DNA of 64,000 nucleotides from Hymenolepis diminuta. Lineage: Eukaryota > Platyhelminthes > Cestoda > Cyclophyllidea > Hymenolepididae. How positions within the stretch are numbered: position 1 is the first letter of the stretch; each line of letters opens with the position of its first letter. Shown here one piece after another: positions 27,825 through 41,000 of this stretch. Position numbers and translations under genes: made by a program. Under the pieces are notes generated by a model, which was not told the DNA's origin, searched no databases, and was given only the letters and a program-made list of their open reading frames with translations. The stretch is from the NCBI GenBank assembly GCA_900708905.1, contig CAADRB010000020.1, forward strand, positions 394,803 to 458,802, read 5' to 3'.

Positions 27825-27892
27825 CAGTCAGTGCGGAAGCACTTGCCAGCACGCAGAATAACAAGATCAACATTTTACGAACTGGTCCCATG
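27825..27892 (-). CDS. Possible first exon of a small secreted protein
   Basis: The acceptor-like tctttctcgcag is followed after one base by ATG (27891). It opens MGPVRKMLILLFCVLASASA, a typical signal peptide with an A-x-A cleavage site, and reaches a donor ACTG|gtgagg after 22 codons (phase 1). An acceptor directly before the ATG would fit trans-splicing of a leader or a 5' UTR intron. The open frame at 27459-27677 downstream does not join in frame at the best sites, so the rest of the gene is unknown. It is not part of GRIN1: the phase and the motifs do not fit. Confidence 0.4.
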
Positions 27893-28020
27893 CTGCGAGA
27901 AAGATTATTAGCCATTGCGGCAAGACGATCGCTTCCTCTCACCTTTGTTAAATGAATTATATTTAACAAACTGGGAATGCAATGAATGAAATATCACTTT
28001 TCGGAAGTTGTCTGCGTGAA

Positions 28021-28879
28021 AAAAATTGTTGATTTACGACATTATTGACCCTGGTCGTTTGAAAATTCCACAAAAAAAACGAGATAAAGCCAAAGGAATT
28101 ATGCAAAATTTTTATAAAATTAGAAAAACGAAAATTCTTATTTAATGAAATACACTAAATACTTGTGTACAAAAATATCCCAAGGCAAACTTTCTTCATT
28201 AATACTAAATTCTATAATAGTGAAAACTCTTGAAGGAAAGAATCATCTTGAACCAAGGAAAACAAATCATGAGGCTTTCATCCTTTTATTCTTCTGTTGA
28301 TCCTGTTAGGAATTTTAATCATTTGAATCGTATCCATGAACCTGGTACTTGTAAACTCTAAATGGACAGATTCGCACGATATAGGTACACCGCCATTTAA
28401 GACGACTTATCTTAATTACTTTCTTTCGAACTTCTGGTTTGGTTTAAATTATAATAACAAGATAACGTAAAGTTCTAGTAATGGATGCATCAATAGAAAC
28501 AATCGGTAAGTCAGAATCAATATTGCATCTATGAGGATTTACTTATAAATGTATGTATATATTCATTTTATAAATGGCGCTTTTAATACTGGTCTACATT
28601 TTTCAGTGACTACCTCAATGTATGAAAATTAATGGAAACAGTTTGGCTTATTTGTTTGTGAAAAAACAGATGTATTATTTTAACTTATTAAATTCTAGAC
28701 ATATTTACCATGGAAATAGCACATATAATCTAATACGCGAACGCCTTTTCCCCCTTTTCCCAAAAGCATGCAAAGCCGACAAGAACAACAGAGAAGGAAG
28801 GAGAGAATAATAAATGGAGGATGGATTGAAATAACGAAAAAGGTTGTGGATAACACAGGGAGATAGCATGCCGACGCAC
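28021..28879. other. AT-rich region left of GRIN1 exon 8
   Basis: No exon that continues GRIN1 was found. The short open frames in this stretch are random-looking. Confidence 0.4.
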
Positions 28880-29009
28880 CAGTGGTAGCATTGGTATGAG
28901 TGCAGGGCACTTGGAACTTGAGATCTTCAACCCGATCGCTGGTATTGCACTGGCCTCCGGATGGTTTTGGTACATAATCCACGAATGGAGTACTTTGAAT
29001 AGTTACAAC
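28880..29009 (-). CDS. GRIN1: GRIN1 exon 8, start of ligand-binding domain S1
   Basis: The acceptor ttctatgttgtag is followed in phase 0 by VVTIQSTPFVDYVPKPSGGQ and a Cys-containing loop ending THTNATT. This is the LxVxTIxxxPFVYV start of S1. The 3' border is tentative: ACTG|gtgcgt (used here) or CTCCCT|gtgtta slightly downstream. The next exon, expected to carry CCYGYCIDLL, was not found. Confidence 0.82.
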
Positions 29010-32000
29010 CTACAACATAGAAATAAGTCATGTCAATATTGAGATTATCATAAACGTGCATTTTCTGCAGAAACTGCTTTATCGATTCGTATACTTCTTG
29101 GTCAAACGTAAACTAATGATGAATTCTTTAAGAGGCTTATTCATTTCCTTGTATTTCATTATGCGATTACTACTCCCTGTGTTCCTCCTTGTCACCTTAA
29201 ATTAGGATACAATAAATCTCTGGTCAGCTGAACTTACAGTGTGTGTTCCTTCGGCATTTGGTGCTAATATAAATTCAGTGAGAAGATTTTTGCAGGATAC
29301 AAAAGTGTTTTCTTACAACTTATTTGTCTTTCTGACAGCAAGGCTCTATGGTGGCCCGAGTTAAAGAGAACGGCTATCCAAAATGTTAACACATCTTGGA
29401 CAATCGCTCAAATTACATAGTGTCCCCATCCTCCGATAGTTTTACATTAACTCCAAGGCGGTATAAACTTCTTTAAAAGTCATCTAAACGTATCACACTT
29501 ATTCATTCTATTTTCCTGGAATTCTTGCGTTATTAGGGTGATAATTTAATCTAACACATTAGTCCCTTATATCCTTATCCCTATTTGTCATTTAACCCTT
29601 ATCGATTTTAGTTTCGATGTTTACTTGTCCGCTTCTCACAAAGTGGACTTAGAAATTTCCACATAGGTCTTAGATTTAATAATGCTATTTTTGCCTATCC
29701 ATTTGATTTTTTTGCTGTTTTTATTGAATATATTCAATTCACTTTATTTTAATAGAATAGAAATTCTATTTTGTTTTTAAATATACATTTCTATATCATA
29801 ACAGTAGCTTATTTCAATAAAGAATTCAGATTCTACCTTCAGGTGAGTCTTTTTCTTGGAACTGGGTGGCGGACGAGGACGCATTGCTCGTTCGATGCAT
29901 TCGTTTGTCCGAGAATTCCTTTTTGTACAGATATCGGATGGTTTCATAGCGCGATAGTTGCCTGGCCAGTAGATACGGTCTATTTCGATTGAAAACCGAG
30001 GCTTTTTTGAACCTCTTTTTGCCTAAAAGGGCATGTCACAATAACATTATGATTTTGATGAAACCGCGACGCTCAAATTTACTGTGCGTTGTAGAATGAA
30101 TTAGAAAATCGAGTTAACAGTTAACAGGTTGTTTCCATTTCGGCATAGAGTAAAATTGTCAACCATTGAACAATTTTTAATATGATCTAATCGCGTACTG
30201 GTGAAATGAGTACTCAAAATATATTGATAAGTTTCAATACAAAAAAACGAATTGATCTTTGGTCTAATCTCGCTCGACCATTTCCATATACGTGCTCTTA
30301 TGTTTTATAAAGACAAAAATTTTATAACTATGATCCGTAATAACTAAATAAATCATTTAAATTTCGAAAAATAGAGTATTCAAGGAATATTAGTTATCAT
30401 TAATTTATAGTCATTTTGATGTGATCTCATTTGTTGTTCGTTATTTTCAGAATCCGGTTAAATAGATATTAGTTTGTTTTTCTTAGAAGCTTCAAAGCAT
30501 CCAAAACTTTTCCAAGAGTACAAAATATTTGTCTTAAATTTGTACATGAACTAGAATTAGTAGACTAGGCTTTATTTAATTAAGAAAACTGCGGGTAGGA
30601 TTTGAGAGAAAATTGTTAAAAATGCAAATTAGAACATAACCTTAACATTTCAGAGAATGAAATTTAAAATAGTTTAAAACCCAATTGGACAGACTTCACA
30701 AATATACAGATACTGCATTGTGGTCGCTGCTGCCAAATGTAATTATTTATGCTATTTTGTCAGAACCTAGATCACCGAAAAATAAACATGCTTTTTTTTC
30801 TAACCCAAAACCCGTATTCATGGTGTTGTGGTTAAAATCGTGGATGCTTGATAATTGACAGTGATTAAAGTTGATCAACGCGGGGATATAAAAAAATGTT
30901 TAATCCTATTGTATAAATTTATTTAGTCTATTTAATTTAAAGACCGTATCCAGATAGAGTTTAGAGAGCTGTCAAAATAACATGGATATTGGGAATGGAT
31001 AAGTGAAACCCTGCGATTCCGGTTATGTGAACAATGATTTACGTGTCTTTATATTTTATAATATCTTCACGGATTGAGATATTTTGAGTTGGAGCTTAGA
31101 TTTGAGGATGGTTGGTTGACAATGCAATGAGTCGTATTTCAAGAGTAGAGATGAGAATAGTTGTTATTTTCGTGATTAAGCATCTGAAAAATCAGTTCTG
31201 ACAACTAAAAATAAACACACTCTAAACTGAAAGTTCATATTTTTAGAGCCACATAACTACTAATTGCACAACCTGGCTAGATTCGTATTCTGAAACTTTT
31301 TGCTGACTAATATCAGCCAGTGCGGCTGAACACCCACAATATTGAATGAGCATCAGTTTCATGACCTCTGGTATATATAAACTGAACCCATAAATAATTA
31401 TACCACCAATAGCGCAATAGGTTACCAATGAGAGAAACATAAACCCCCCAATTTGGCCCCTTGTCAATTATTAATAGAAATAAGAGAGTTCTAAATTCAT
31501 TCCTAGCTTTACGATTCTGGGTACTTACATGCAATCACAGCAGCATTTCGGTCTTAAAACTTGTAATCAACGAGTACTTAAGCGACAGACTACTGAATGG
31601 AGCATTTAGCTTCGTTCCAGCAATTTAAATTACAAAATGAATAGGGTAATTATAAAGAGAGGAAGAAACGAATTATTTTGCCTCTTGATTCAAAGCACTA
31701 TGAAATCGTGCTTCTCCTCTACGCCGGATGCAGCCAAGTTTGAAAGCACAAGTGAAATATTGCGATTATAATAACTTTTATTTTACAATTCTCATTATCG
31801 TAAAAACTCTACTTAGGTTCATTTAATTTCAAATATTAGTGGGATTATTTTAAGTTCTAAAATTCTCCAAGTATTACCATTGAAATATAAATTACTGTAT
31901 GAAATATTCATTAATCTGATTTAGACGATTGTAGATATAACTTAAGGGAAATTAACCAAATACAACACTTTTATCGGGTGTTCATTAAGCTCAACTGAGC

Positions 32001-35000
32001 CAAATTTGCGAAACGGAAAATGCCATATGTAAATGGTCGGATTGTGATCGATCTGGTAGACGTATTTACGTACGAAACCATGACAGAATCCAGGTAATCA
32101 GTACCGTCGATACGTAAAGGAAAACATGTCATTTTAGCTAACAATAGACTAGAATAGCAACTTCTTCATGGCGTCATGCAGAAAATGTTATTGTTTGTTA
32201 AATGCCATCAACAATTTCAACTAGAGATGACTGTTATTAATAGAAAAAAGGGTGTAAGTCAGCAGTGGTCGATTATGAGCATTAAGAGTTTTTCAAGCCC
32301 CTCCAAGCTATCAAACTTTCCTCCATGTGAAGTAATTAATTAAAGAATGTGGAACTATTCTACCTGTGCTAAATTGATTTACTGCAATAACTCCTCCTCG
32401 ATAAATATAATTCCAAAATGCTCGACAACCAGACTCTTGAAATTAATATTTCGCATTGTTCAAACAATTCCGATGTTAAAATTCAAATGAATATTATGAA
32501 GAGAGTAGAAAGCAATCTGCTTCCCTTCCATTCAAGGCGTAGAGTATTAAAAATTTCCTCTACTCTGGATGTAGGAACTTTTAGACGAAACCATTGCTTT
32601 TAAAAACACAAACAAATATTGCAGTCGTAATAAATTGTAATTTTAAATTATCAAAAATTAAGAGCAAAATGAAAATGGGGGAGGGCGAACACCACCATCT
32701 ATTACAATAAACTATCATACTATTTTACCATTTTAGAGAGATGAGACAATAAGAGGGAAATATGAGGGAAAATGCTAATAAAAACCGCTGGGTAAAATGA
32801 AATATCGGCATGATGACACAGAGCATAAATTAAATAATTGCTACTAAAATGCTATATCTAGTAGAAGATTTTGCGAAGAATCGACTGACCTGGACATATT
32901 TGCCGACTGTGTTTATAACTGGCTTGCAGGAGGGCTTAGGAACGCCACAGTCGCTGTGAGGTTGAACATTAACAATATCATAGAGAGCACCCACTCGGTC
33001 TCCATGACTATCAAACTCAACATGACCTGTCTCTCCATCTTCAAAAATCACCTCTGTCATCGCCCTAGATTCAAAAAGTTGTTGACTCATATTGCGACTT
33101 ACTGATAAAGCTTAGTGTTATAGTACAGCCATGATTGTGAAAGATTGCGGGGCGATTCAAGCTCTTGTCTGCAGTGGTGGACCGACTGTAATCCGAACAT
33201 AATTTTTGGTTCCCGACGAGTAAATTTAATTATGCCCTCTGTTACTACCCGAGCAGCATCCTCGACGTGTCGTAATTCATCAGATTGCGCTAATCGCACG
33301 CTCAATGCGCCTGAAATAATCAGTAATTAGGATTAATACTAACGCATCGAAAGTGCAAAACCATGTCTACTTATATTATTTAAGTAAACGTAAACTTACC
33401 TAATGGAAGATTCTTCGCACCTAAACATTGTTCAGAGACAATCCATGCCCATTCCTTGCCAATAATTCCCAAACGATCAGCAACAGTAAAGACGTGTTCA
33501 GCATAACGACGGGTGACAAACAAAAGAATCACTCGTGTCTGGCCCCTTTGGATAGGTTCTACTTTGTGTTGAAGTTCTTTTAGGTTTACTACATCTTCTT
33601 CGTCTGTGTTGACACCGATAGTTTGAGTTATCTAGAAAGAAAATATGCATTAATTATCAAACAAGAGAGTTAAAAGGATCCGGTTTGCAAAAATTGGAAA
33701 AATAAGCTTAAATGAGGTAGGTGAAACTGGCAATGCTATTTTGTAATTTGGTGTTCTTCCACAAAGTGGACTCGTTAAGCAGTTATATCAAGACTAATAA
33801 ACCTTAACGGAGACATGTTACATAGCCATAAGAAATTTCTATAAATGTTTTAAAATATTCATAACTAAAGGACTTGTTCATCTAGTAATGTAGAAGCACA
33901 TAAGAATGAATCTGGTATCCACAGCTACCGAGGGGTTTGTTAGTCTAAGACGAGCTATACAAAGTGTTATAACCTCATTTGCCTTCTAAAATAGTCACAA
34001 ATCTCAGAACTCAGTAACGGCATGGAATTACTGTAATTATGCAAGGCAAGACCCTGTAATTTAACCGATTTTACTAAATATGTAAATTTTATAAGTATTT
34101 AACATTAAATTGTTAATTTATTTTTCCTTGGAGTGTTGGATCCACCTTTAATCTTTCCCGAGGTCTTCTTAAGCGTTCAGAGTAACGGTCTGGCCTATGA
34201 TTGTGCTGATTCTCCGAAGTTTCGGAATTTCAAGGCGGAGGAAGGTCACATGTGTCCAGATTAATCTCCGTTGGATTCGTTTTCGGTCTGAAAGTTAAAG
34301 CTGCGTACTAAAGGCGGAGATTTTTGCTATGACACTCTGATTTAAACGCCACTATGAGGCGTCTAAGTTATATATAACAGCAGTTTCACTTTCTTAATGA
34401 AGGAAGGAGAAATAATATTTTGAAGAACAAATCTTCCCCCTTCTTTCTACATTGCCTGAACAACTGTAGTCTCAATATGACTAAGTAGGTATGTATACAT
34501 ACGTCGCTACAAAGCCTTATTATCAGAGTCAGCATAGTTTTCTATTAAAATGGCAGAGATATTGTCTTATCCGGAAAATCTTAAGTGCAACATAACCAGA
34601 GACTTAGGATATATTAGAATGTTAAAACAATTTCTGCAACAGATATCATCTAATACCTGAGAATGAAGTGCAAATAGCAAAATACAACATATACAGCAGA
34701 AAACTTTTTTACCTTAAGTCTATCAAATTGTTCTTCGTTCAATGAGTGACTTTAGAAGAAGTGTTAGAAATGCGATAATCGATAATCCAGTGCACGAGGA
34801 ACAAACCACTCGAGTTCACTTGCTTTCGCGAATGAGAAATATTCGATCACGGTTTCTAACAATGTTTATGCACTTAGCAATGATCCCTTTCTTGAACGAG
34901 TTTTACATTTTGAGAGAAGATAAGCGAATTTATTGAGAGTCTTCTGTCAAATCAAAGACATTCTTAGCGTCCTCTAGCCATGAATTGTTATACAGTTTCT

Positions 35001-38000
35001 TTCTAGTTCTCATTGGTTGGCTCAATAGATTTTTCAATGCATGAGAACAAGAGAGACTTTTATAGCATACTCTATTCAAAATATCATCTCTGTTGAAGGT
35101 GGGTCGAAGATTTACCCAGAGGAATCCACTTAATGCATCATAGCTCTGTGAGAGCTCACTCCCAAGGTTAGTCTTTTCGTAGTATTCGGAGAGCTTAAAG
35201 TATGCTGCCATAGGTATTCTGAGTACTTTATGGAAAAATCATAGTAGAAGTTAGCAACAATGATAATCAACATGCACACACCTTAAAGTCCACTGTCTGT
35301 CGCGCAGCCTCTAGTCTGGCAATGAGTGCCTTGGAGTCATGATTGTTGTCCGAGTGAATGATGATCATTTCGTGCCATTCAAAGACACTGATGAGTTGTG
35401 CCCAGATTTTTGCCTCTTCCACATAGGGCGGAACTGTTCTCAAGAAACTTGCATGAGCATACTTGTTGCTGAATGCTGCCTGTCGTGTGCTTACACCTTG
35501 AAATAAAAAAAACCATGCCTATTGAAAAAGGTCAGTTGTGAACCACCTCTTCTAACTGTGGACCTCTAGAGTAATCCCTAGCGAGCTCCGCTATTTTAGA
35601 AACATCTCAGTAAGTTACTCCTGGCTAATAAGTCGAGACAAATGAGTAAAGATGACATGACCTACATAAGTTTGATTAAATGATCAATAAACTCCAAATT
35701 CACATAAGGGAACCTAGAGGTATGACCATAAGAATTAAACCCTGAAACATTGGACACGTCACGATGAACGTTAACCATTAAGTAAAAAAATTAATTATCA
35801 AGAAGTCAAATTAGTCAAAGTCCCCTACTTCACCCCCTTTTTAGTCATTGTCGATTACTTTACTATTCCAGTATTTAGCTACTTTCTCATGGCTAAAAAT
35901 CGCAACAATTTGTCTTGCCATTGGCAATAATAATAATTGCAAAAGTGAGCTTATCTCATTGATCACCATTTAGCTATGAAGATAGAATAGACGAAACAAC
36001 CCAATAGTATAAACTTCTACATTTTGATAATGTTTAAAATGTTCATTTATTTAAAGATCATATCAAGAACACGACTGGAAAATAGGATAGAGAGCATTCA
36101 AATTCTAATGCACTGGAAGGTTTTATGAATACCTTTTCTCCATTTTAAGGTTTTTTTAAGCTGACAGGACTGAACAACATTCGAGTAGTAGGGAGTACTA
36201 CTACCACTTAAAAGTATTCAAAGTAAACGGCCTTAAATGGTTCAGGCCAAGAGGATGTTGAGAAGAAATAGGGATAATCAAAGCTCAATATCTAGACAAA
36301 AATCTCCAAATATCATAACTAAAAACTAATTTTGTTATTTGCTCTTTACATTAGATACAATATTCTGAACTACATGCAACCTCAAGACAAAATCTAACTT
36401 AAAATTTGTGGTCAAACAGATTGTACAAATAATATGCATAATCAACTATCTGCGCTTTTGAAATTTATACTTAACCAAATCTCAAGTCTCCCATTAACTT
36501 GTTTTCCAATGCACGATGTTATCTGACATCGAAGATGGTCATGTAGGAAGGGTGGTAAGACTACAACGTCTTTCTTTTACGGTCTGATATTATTATTATA
36601 GCTCACCGTAGCACAAAAATTGCTATTTTTCATTGTGAGAAGCAACAGAAAGTCCAGTGAATGATAAAAAGAATCAAAAAATTTTGAAATCAACGTCAGA
36701 GTATCAAAGAGTCCTCCTTCATTTGATTTTTTGATTCGAATTGCACAATATTTACTAAACGAGTAGTTTACGTTCTAAAATTCGGATTTCATAAATCGTC
36801 CTCTGGATTGAAGTAAATGCTTGAATACAATACCCAGTGCTTATTGACCTGTTCTTTAATCATGGCCGATTTTGCCACTTCAAGTCATTTTTTTCTTCTA
36901 ATTGTTGAAAAGGCAAACCATCATATATGATATTCAGCAGCCTATAGTTTTAATATAACAGAGATGAGAAACCTGCCATGGATATGAATTAATAATCATC
37001 AATTCAGAACTTTGGATTATTGAAACATCAATAAAGTAAAATGTGTATAACCTCAGTGCAAAAAATCAACTGAAGCAAGTCCCTTCTGATACCTTAACTT
37101 TATTTTCGCTCTTGTCCCTTTCACCCCTTATTAGACTATTTTACAGTTCGTAATTTTAAGATCCATTCTCACGATTGAAAAGTATGAATTTTTTAACTTA
37201 TTATAGAAAAAAGCAATTGGATGATGAATGAAAATGAAAGACGTCGGGATAAACGAACTAGAATTGACTTATTCATTCTCACTAAAATCTTATTAAATGA
37301 ATTTACTCTAATTCTTTAAATTTTCCTTCTGTCTGAATTTTCCATTTGCCACGTAGGTAAATAACAAAGATGCCATCAGCTTAATTATTTGGAGGCCACA
37401 AGGGGTGGGCGAACCAATGGAAAGGGAGATGAAAGCACCAATCAGCGTTTTGACAATTAAAACATTTTGTCCTTGGGATTCGAATAATAATTAAATTAGT
37501 CTTATTTTCAATTTCAGTTATTGAATAGTTTTGGGGGATAGAAGCTTGTTAAATGGCTGCATAGAACAATAGAAGCAAGTTTTCGAGGTACTCATTTTGC
37601 TAAATACGTGACATGATGCATTTAAAAATAAGCGTCGTAAAAAGAAGACCAAGAATTTAATCTAGCGGTCTTAAATTTTCTTATTGTACAGTCCAAATAT
37701 TATTTGAAGTAAGATTCTATGAAACCTTCATGTTATTCTCTGCATTTTTTTGATCTCCATCTCTTTATCGTTTCTTGACCTTCTGTTAATCAAGGTCACT
37801 TGCTTCCCACAGTTAAAAGTTTTAATTTTTTATATTACTATTGGAAATAATAGTAGAGATTGCCTTAGCACTGTCCTTATAAAGATAACCATGCACACAA
37901 TAGATACCTCTTAATGTATCAATTTCAGCACGCCATTCCAGTTTCAACTCTTAATCAAATCTCCATTTAATTGGGTTCAATAGATAATTTTTTTCTATTT

Positions 38001-41000
38001 TTTAAATCATTTCACGCGAATTTTTTCCTTTGCAACTTTTTGCTGCGAATCAGTCTGACGTAGACTCCCTACTTCAATATCAAAGACCCCGTGATCTGAG
38101 GAAACGCCCGACAGGAGAAATCATCTGCTGAGTCAGCTAAACTTAACTTTGGAATGTCCTGGCCCAATTTACTTCGCTGGATAATTTTTATTTTTCCTTC
38201 AAAATCGTCTTATCCTCTTCTCACCTGACGCTGATATTATCACTAGTTATGGATTGGCCAGCCTACCCAGTGACGTCACGTCCGGATAATGAGCGATCTG
38301 AGCGATTTAGAACGACTTCTCAAAACTACATAAGTTAATGCACTCTGGCCAACCGACCACACGACACACACAGCTGCAGCTAAACAAGCAATCTCTATAC
38401 CTAGGCTATCCATTGATTTAAACAACCACCTCTGACTACAATATTCCTGCAACATCTGATTGCTATGTCACTGGGTTCTTAAGATTGGTTTGGTAGGTGA
38501 GATTACTGCTGAGACTTCTATTCTGTTACGTTATAACAAAGACTTTTTTAATTTATGGTGTTGAAAAGGCGCGCAATATAAAACGACCTATATTAAGAAA
38601 GTGGGTCTTGTTCTGATAATATGGTGGTTTGGCCGACTTTGTATTTGTAACTAGGGCAATTACTTAGGAAATCTAAGTATCAGTTATGTCAGTTTGTTAA
38701 TTTGCCTATCAAAAATAAACAATTACAAAAAAAGATTTAGCAGCTTTTGTCATGGGTGACAAAGAAATGTACTAATTTGAGCTTTTTGACCAATATTTGA
38801 TTTATTGCGGCTTAAGATGAATGCATCCCAATGCTAAGTTGCGGAAAGTAAAGCCTCGGATAACTAAAACCCCAGCTCATGGTCGCTTAACAGTCAATCA
38901 TAATGTATCCCAATTTAAGGGATCTAAGGGCAACTGAATACGTCTATTAGGTACACACAAAAGTGAGGTTGTGCTATAAGATCTGTTTTAAGCAACTTTT
39001 AGCAGACAGTTCATGAACAAAAGGAAGCATAGTGTGAGTCCTAGTAACTATTATCCTGAAAGTTGATTTGAATTAAAAATCAAGTGAAATAAGACCCTTT
39101 TGTTACCTTAACTTTATTTTGATTCCAACTGGACCCCTCCCGTTTATCTCTCACTGAACTATGTTACAGTTCCTGCATCCAGATGGTTTCCCACGATTAC
39201 AAATTTTACAATATTTTAATGCTTTATCGTGAGCAATAACAGTGGAAACCAAGCGTTGTCAAAAGCGTGTTAAGTATATTTGAAAGTATTGAATTTATCT
39301 TTTAACTGTATAAATATGATTTTAAAAATTTAATAGACTTGATATAGCGTTTGAAAAATTTCCCATGATATATAAATTTAACGCAAATGTAAATAAATCG
39401 ATTTTTTAAATTTAGAATTAGATCAAATAGTTAATAAAAGTGGCACAACATTTGGGCAATTTCCTGGAACATTTAATTAAATCAGTATTTTATCACGCGA
39501 ATTATCTTTTTGCGACAATTATCCAGTCTGTTCAGAACTGAATTAAACTTCGATTTTCAATGAATTAATACAATTGAGCTAACAACCGGTAAGAATAGCA
39601 AATTTGATTTTATAATGACACTCAAGTAAAAGTAGTTATTTGTAGTTAAACATATTTTGGATTATTTAATTGATCATTCTGAATAGCCTTTTTATTTGTG
39701 TTCTTAAATCATTTTTTGTGCTTTATGGCAATACAATGTACTTTGGAGTGTACAACGTTACCAAGGCTGACCGAGGGAAAATGCGAGCGTGCTACTCGTG
39801 CTACGAACAGAAGCGACGTGCGTGCAGAGGCCTTCCCAACTAATCAGGTATCAATATTCATGCACCCTAGCATTAGACGTATTTAATGACAAAGCATGAG
39901 CCATAGTTTTTAATAAACTCTCTACACTCTTTACCTTCTGTGTTCTCGGTACTTTGAGTTTAGCCTAGCTAATCCTAGCAGCAATTTACAATAGAGGACT
40001 CTGTTAGAGGCCGATAAATACAACACATTCTATAAAGAATAAATTTCCATCTAAGTGGCTAAAAAAGGATCATGTGAAGGCATATGTAAACTCCAAGTCG
40101 ATAGTTATTTCAAATAATTACTCCACTTGCATCCCCTGAGAAAATGAATATTTAAGATAAGATTAGGAACAGAATCAATCACTGTCGATACTCAGAGCAG
40201 AATTCATAAATTCTGCGAACAGAATTCTTATCTCGGACATTTGGTCATTCGATTGCAGATGCTGGAAAAAATTTTATTTAACAATTGTTAATTCTAAACG
40301 TATTCAATTTTCAAATACTTTTATGCTAATTCCTGATTTCCATTCAGATTGCTACTTGAAATTTCGGATGGATTTTGTAAATTCTACTCGTTTGCAAGAT
40401 TGCAACTACTGTTTTTTGTAACTTTGCTACATAAACCATGTAGATTAAGTTAGATAAATGCGGCTACCTCGTTTTTTTTCTATCACATCTACGGCTTGTC
40501 TTGTCGTGTGCCGCCCCTGCACTCTCTAACCGGTTTTTAAGGCGTGAAGATTGTTAGAAATTGGGGAAATATAGCCGGTAGTAATCCAGCAATCGGGTCG
40601 GAAATCACATTAAAAGCGAAGAAATGATTTTAGCAGAAAGTTAACATTATATCATCGATATGACAGTTGAAAAACGGTATAAATTAATTAAATATAAGCA
40701 AAACCTATAATAAAATTAATTCATCTTTGTTATTTTAGACTTGATCAACCTGCAATAAATGAATCTATATTTGGACCAAGAAATAGATTTAATTCGGTTA
40801 AATATAGTTATCTACCTTGAGTAATGCACGAATGCTTAAATTTTTAAAATGCTCCAATTATTTGGTAGTTTAATCAATTAAATTTTGCATTAAGTTTCTA
40901 ATCTAAAGAGAAGGTCGAAACTACTTGAGAACGTTAACCCTGTACTAAAATTTGGTCAATGAGGTTCATTTTTATATTTGATATCTTAAAACAGCTAAAT

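Larger units (their letters stand above)
33632..35281 (-). other. GRIN1 intron 3, with LTR fragment and unexplained open frame
   Basis: A 1.65-kb intron holding the LTR-related 100-bp segment (34762-34861) and, next to it, an open frame of 93 codons (34930-35211, minus). Confidence 0.6.

Noticed and set aside
31243..31534. Hydrophobic minus-strand frames, with a CCCDC-type string just upstream near 31550
   Set aside because: They looked briefly like GluN1 linker or CCYGFC exons. However, they lie upstream of exons 7 and 8 in transcription order, and exon 6 joins exon 7 directly in phase without them.
39698..39886. 62-codon plus-strand frame over dispersed repeat A
   Set aside because: The frame is not kept in the second repeat copy (58608-58850), so it is not a conserved coding region.
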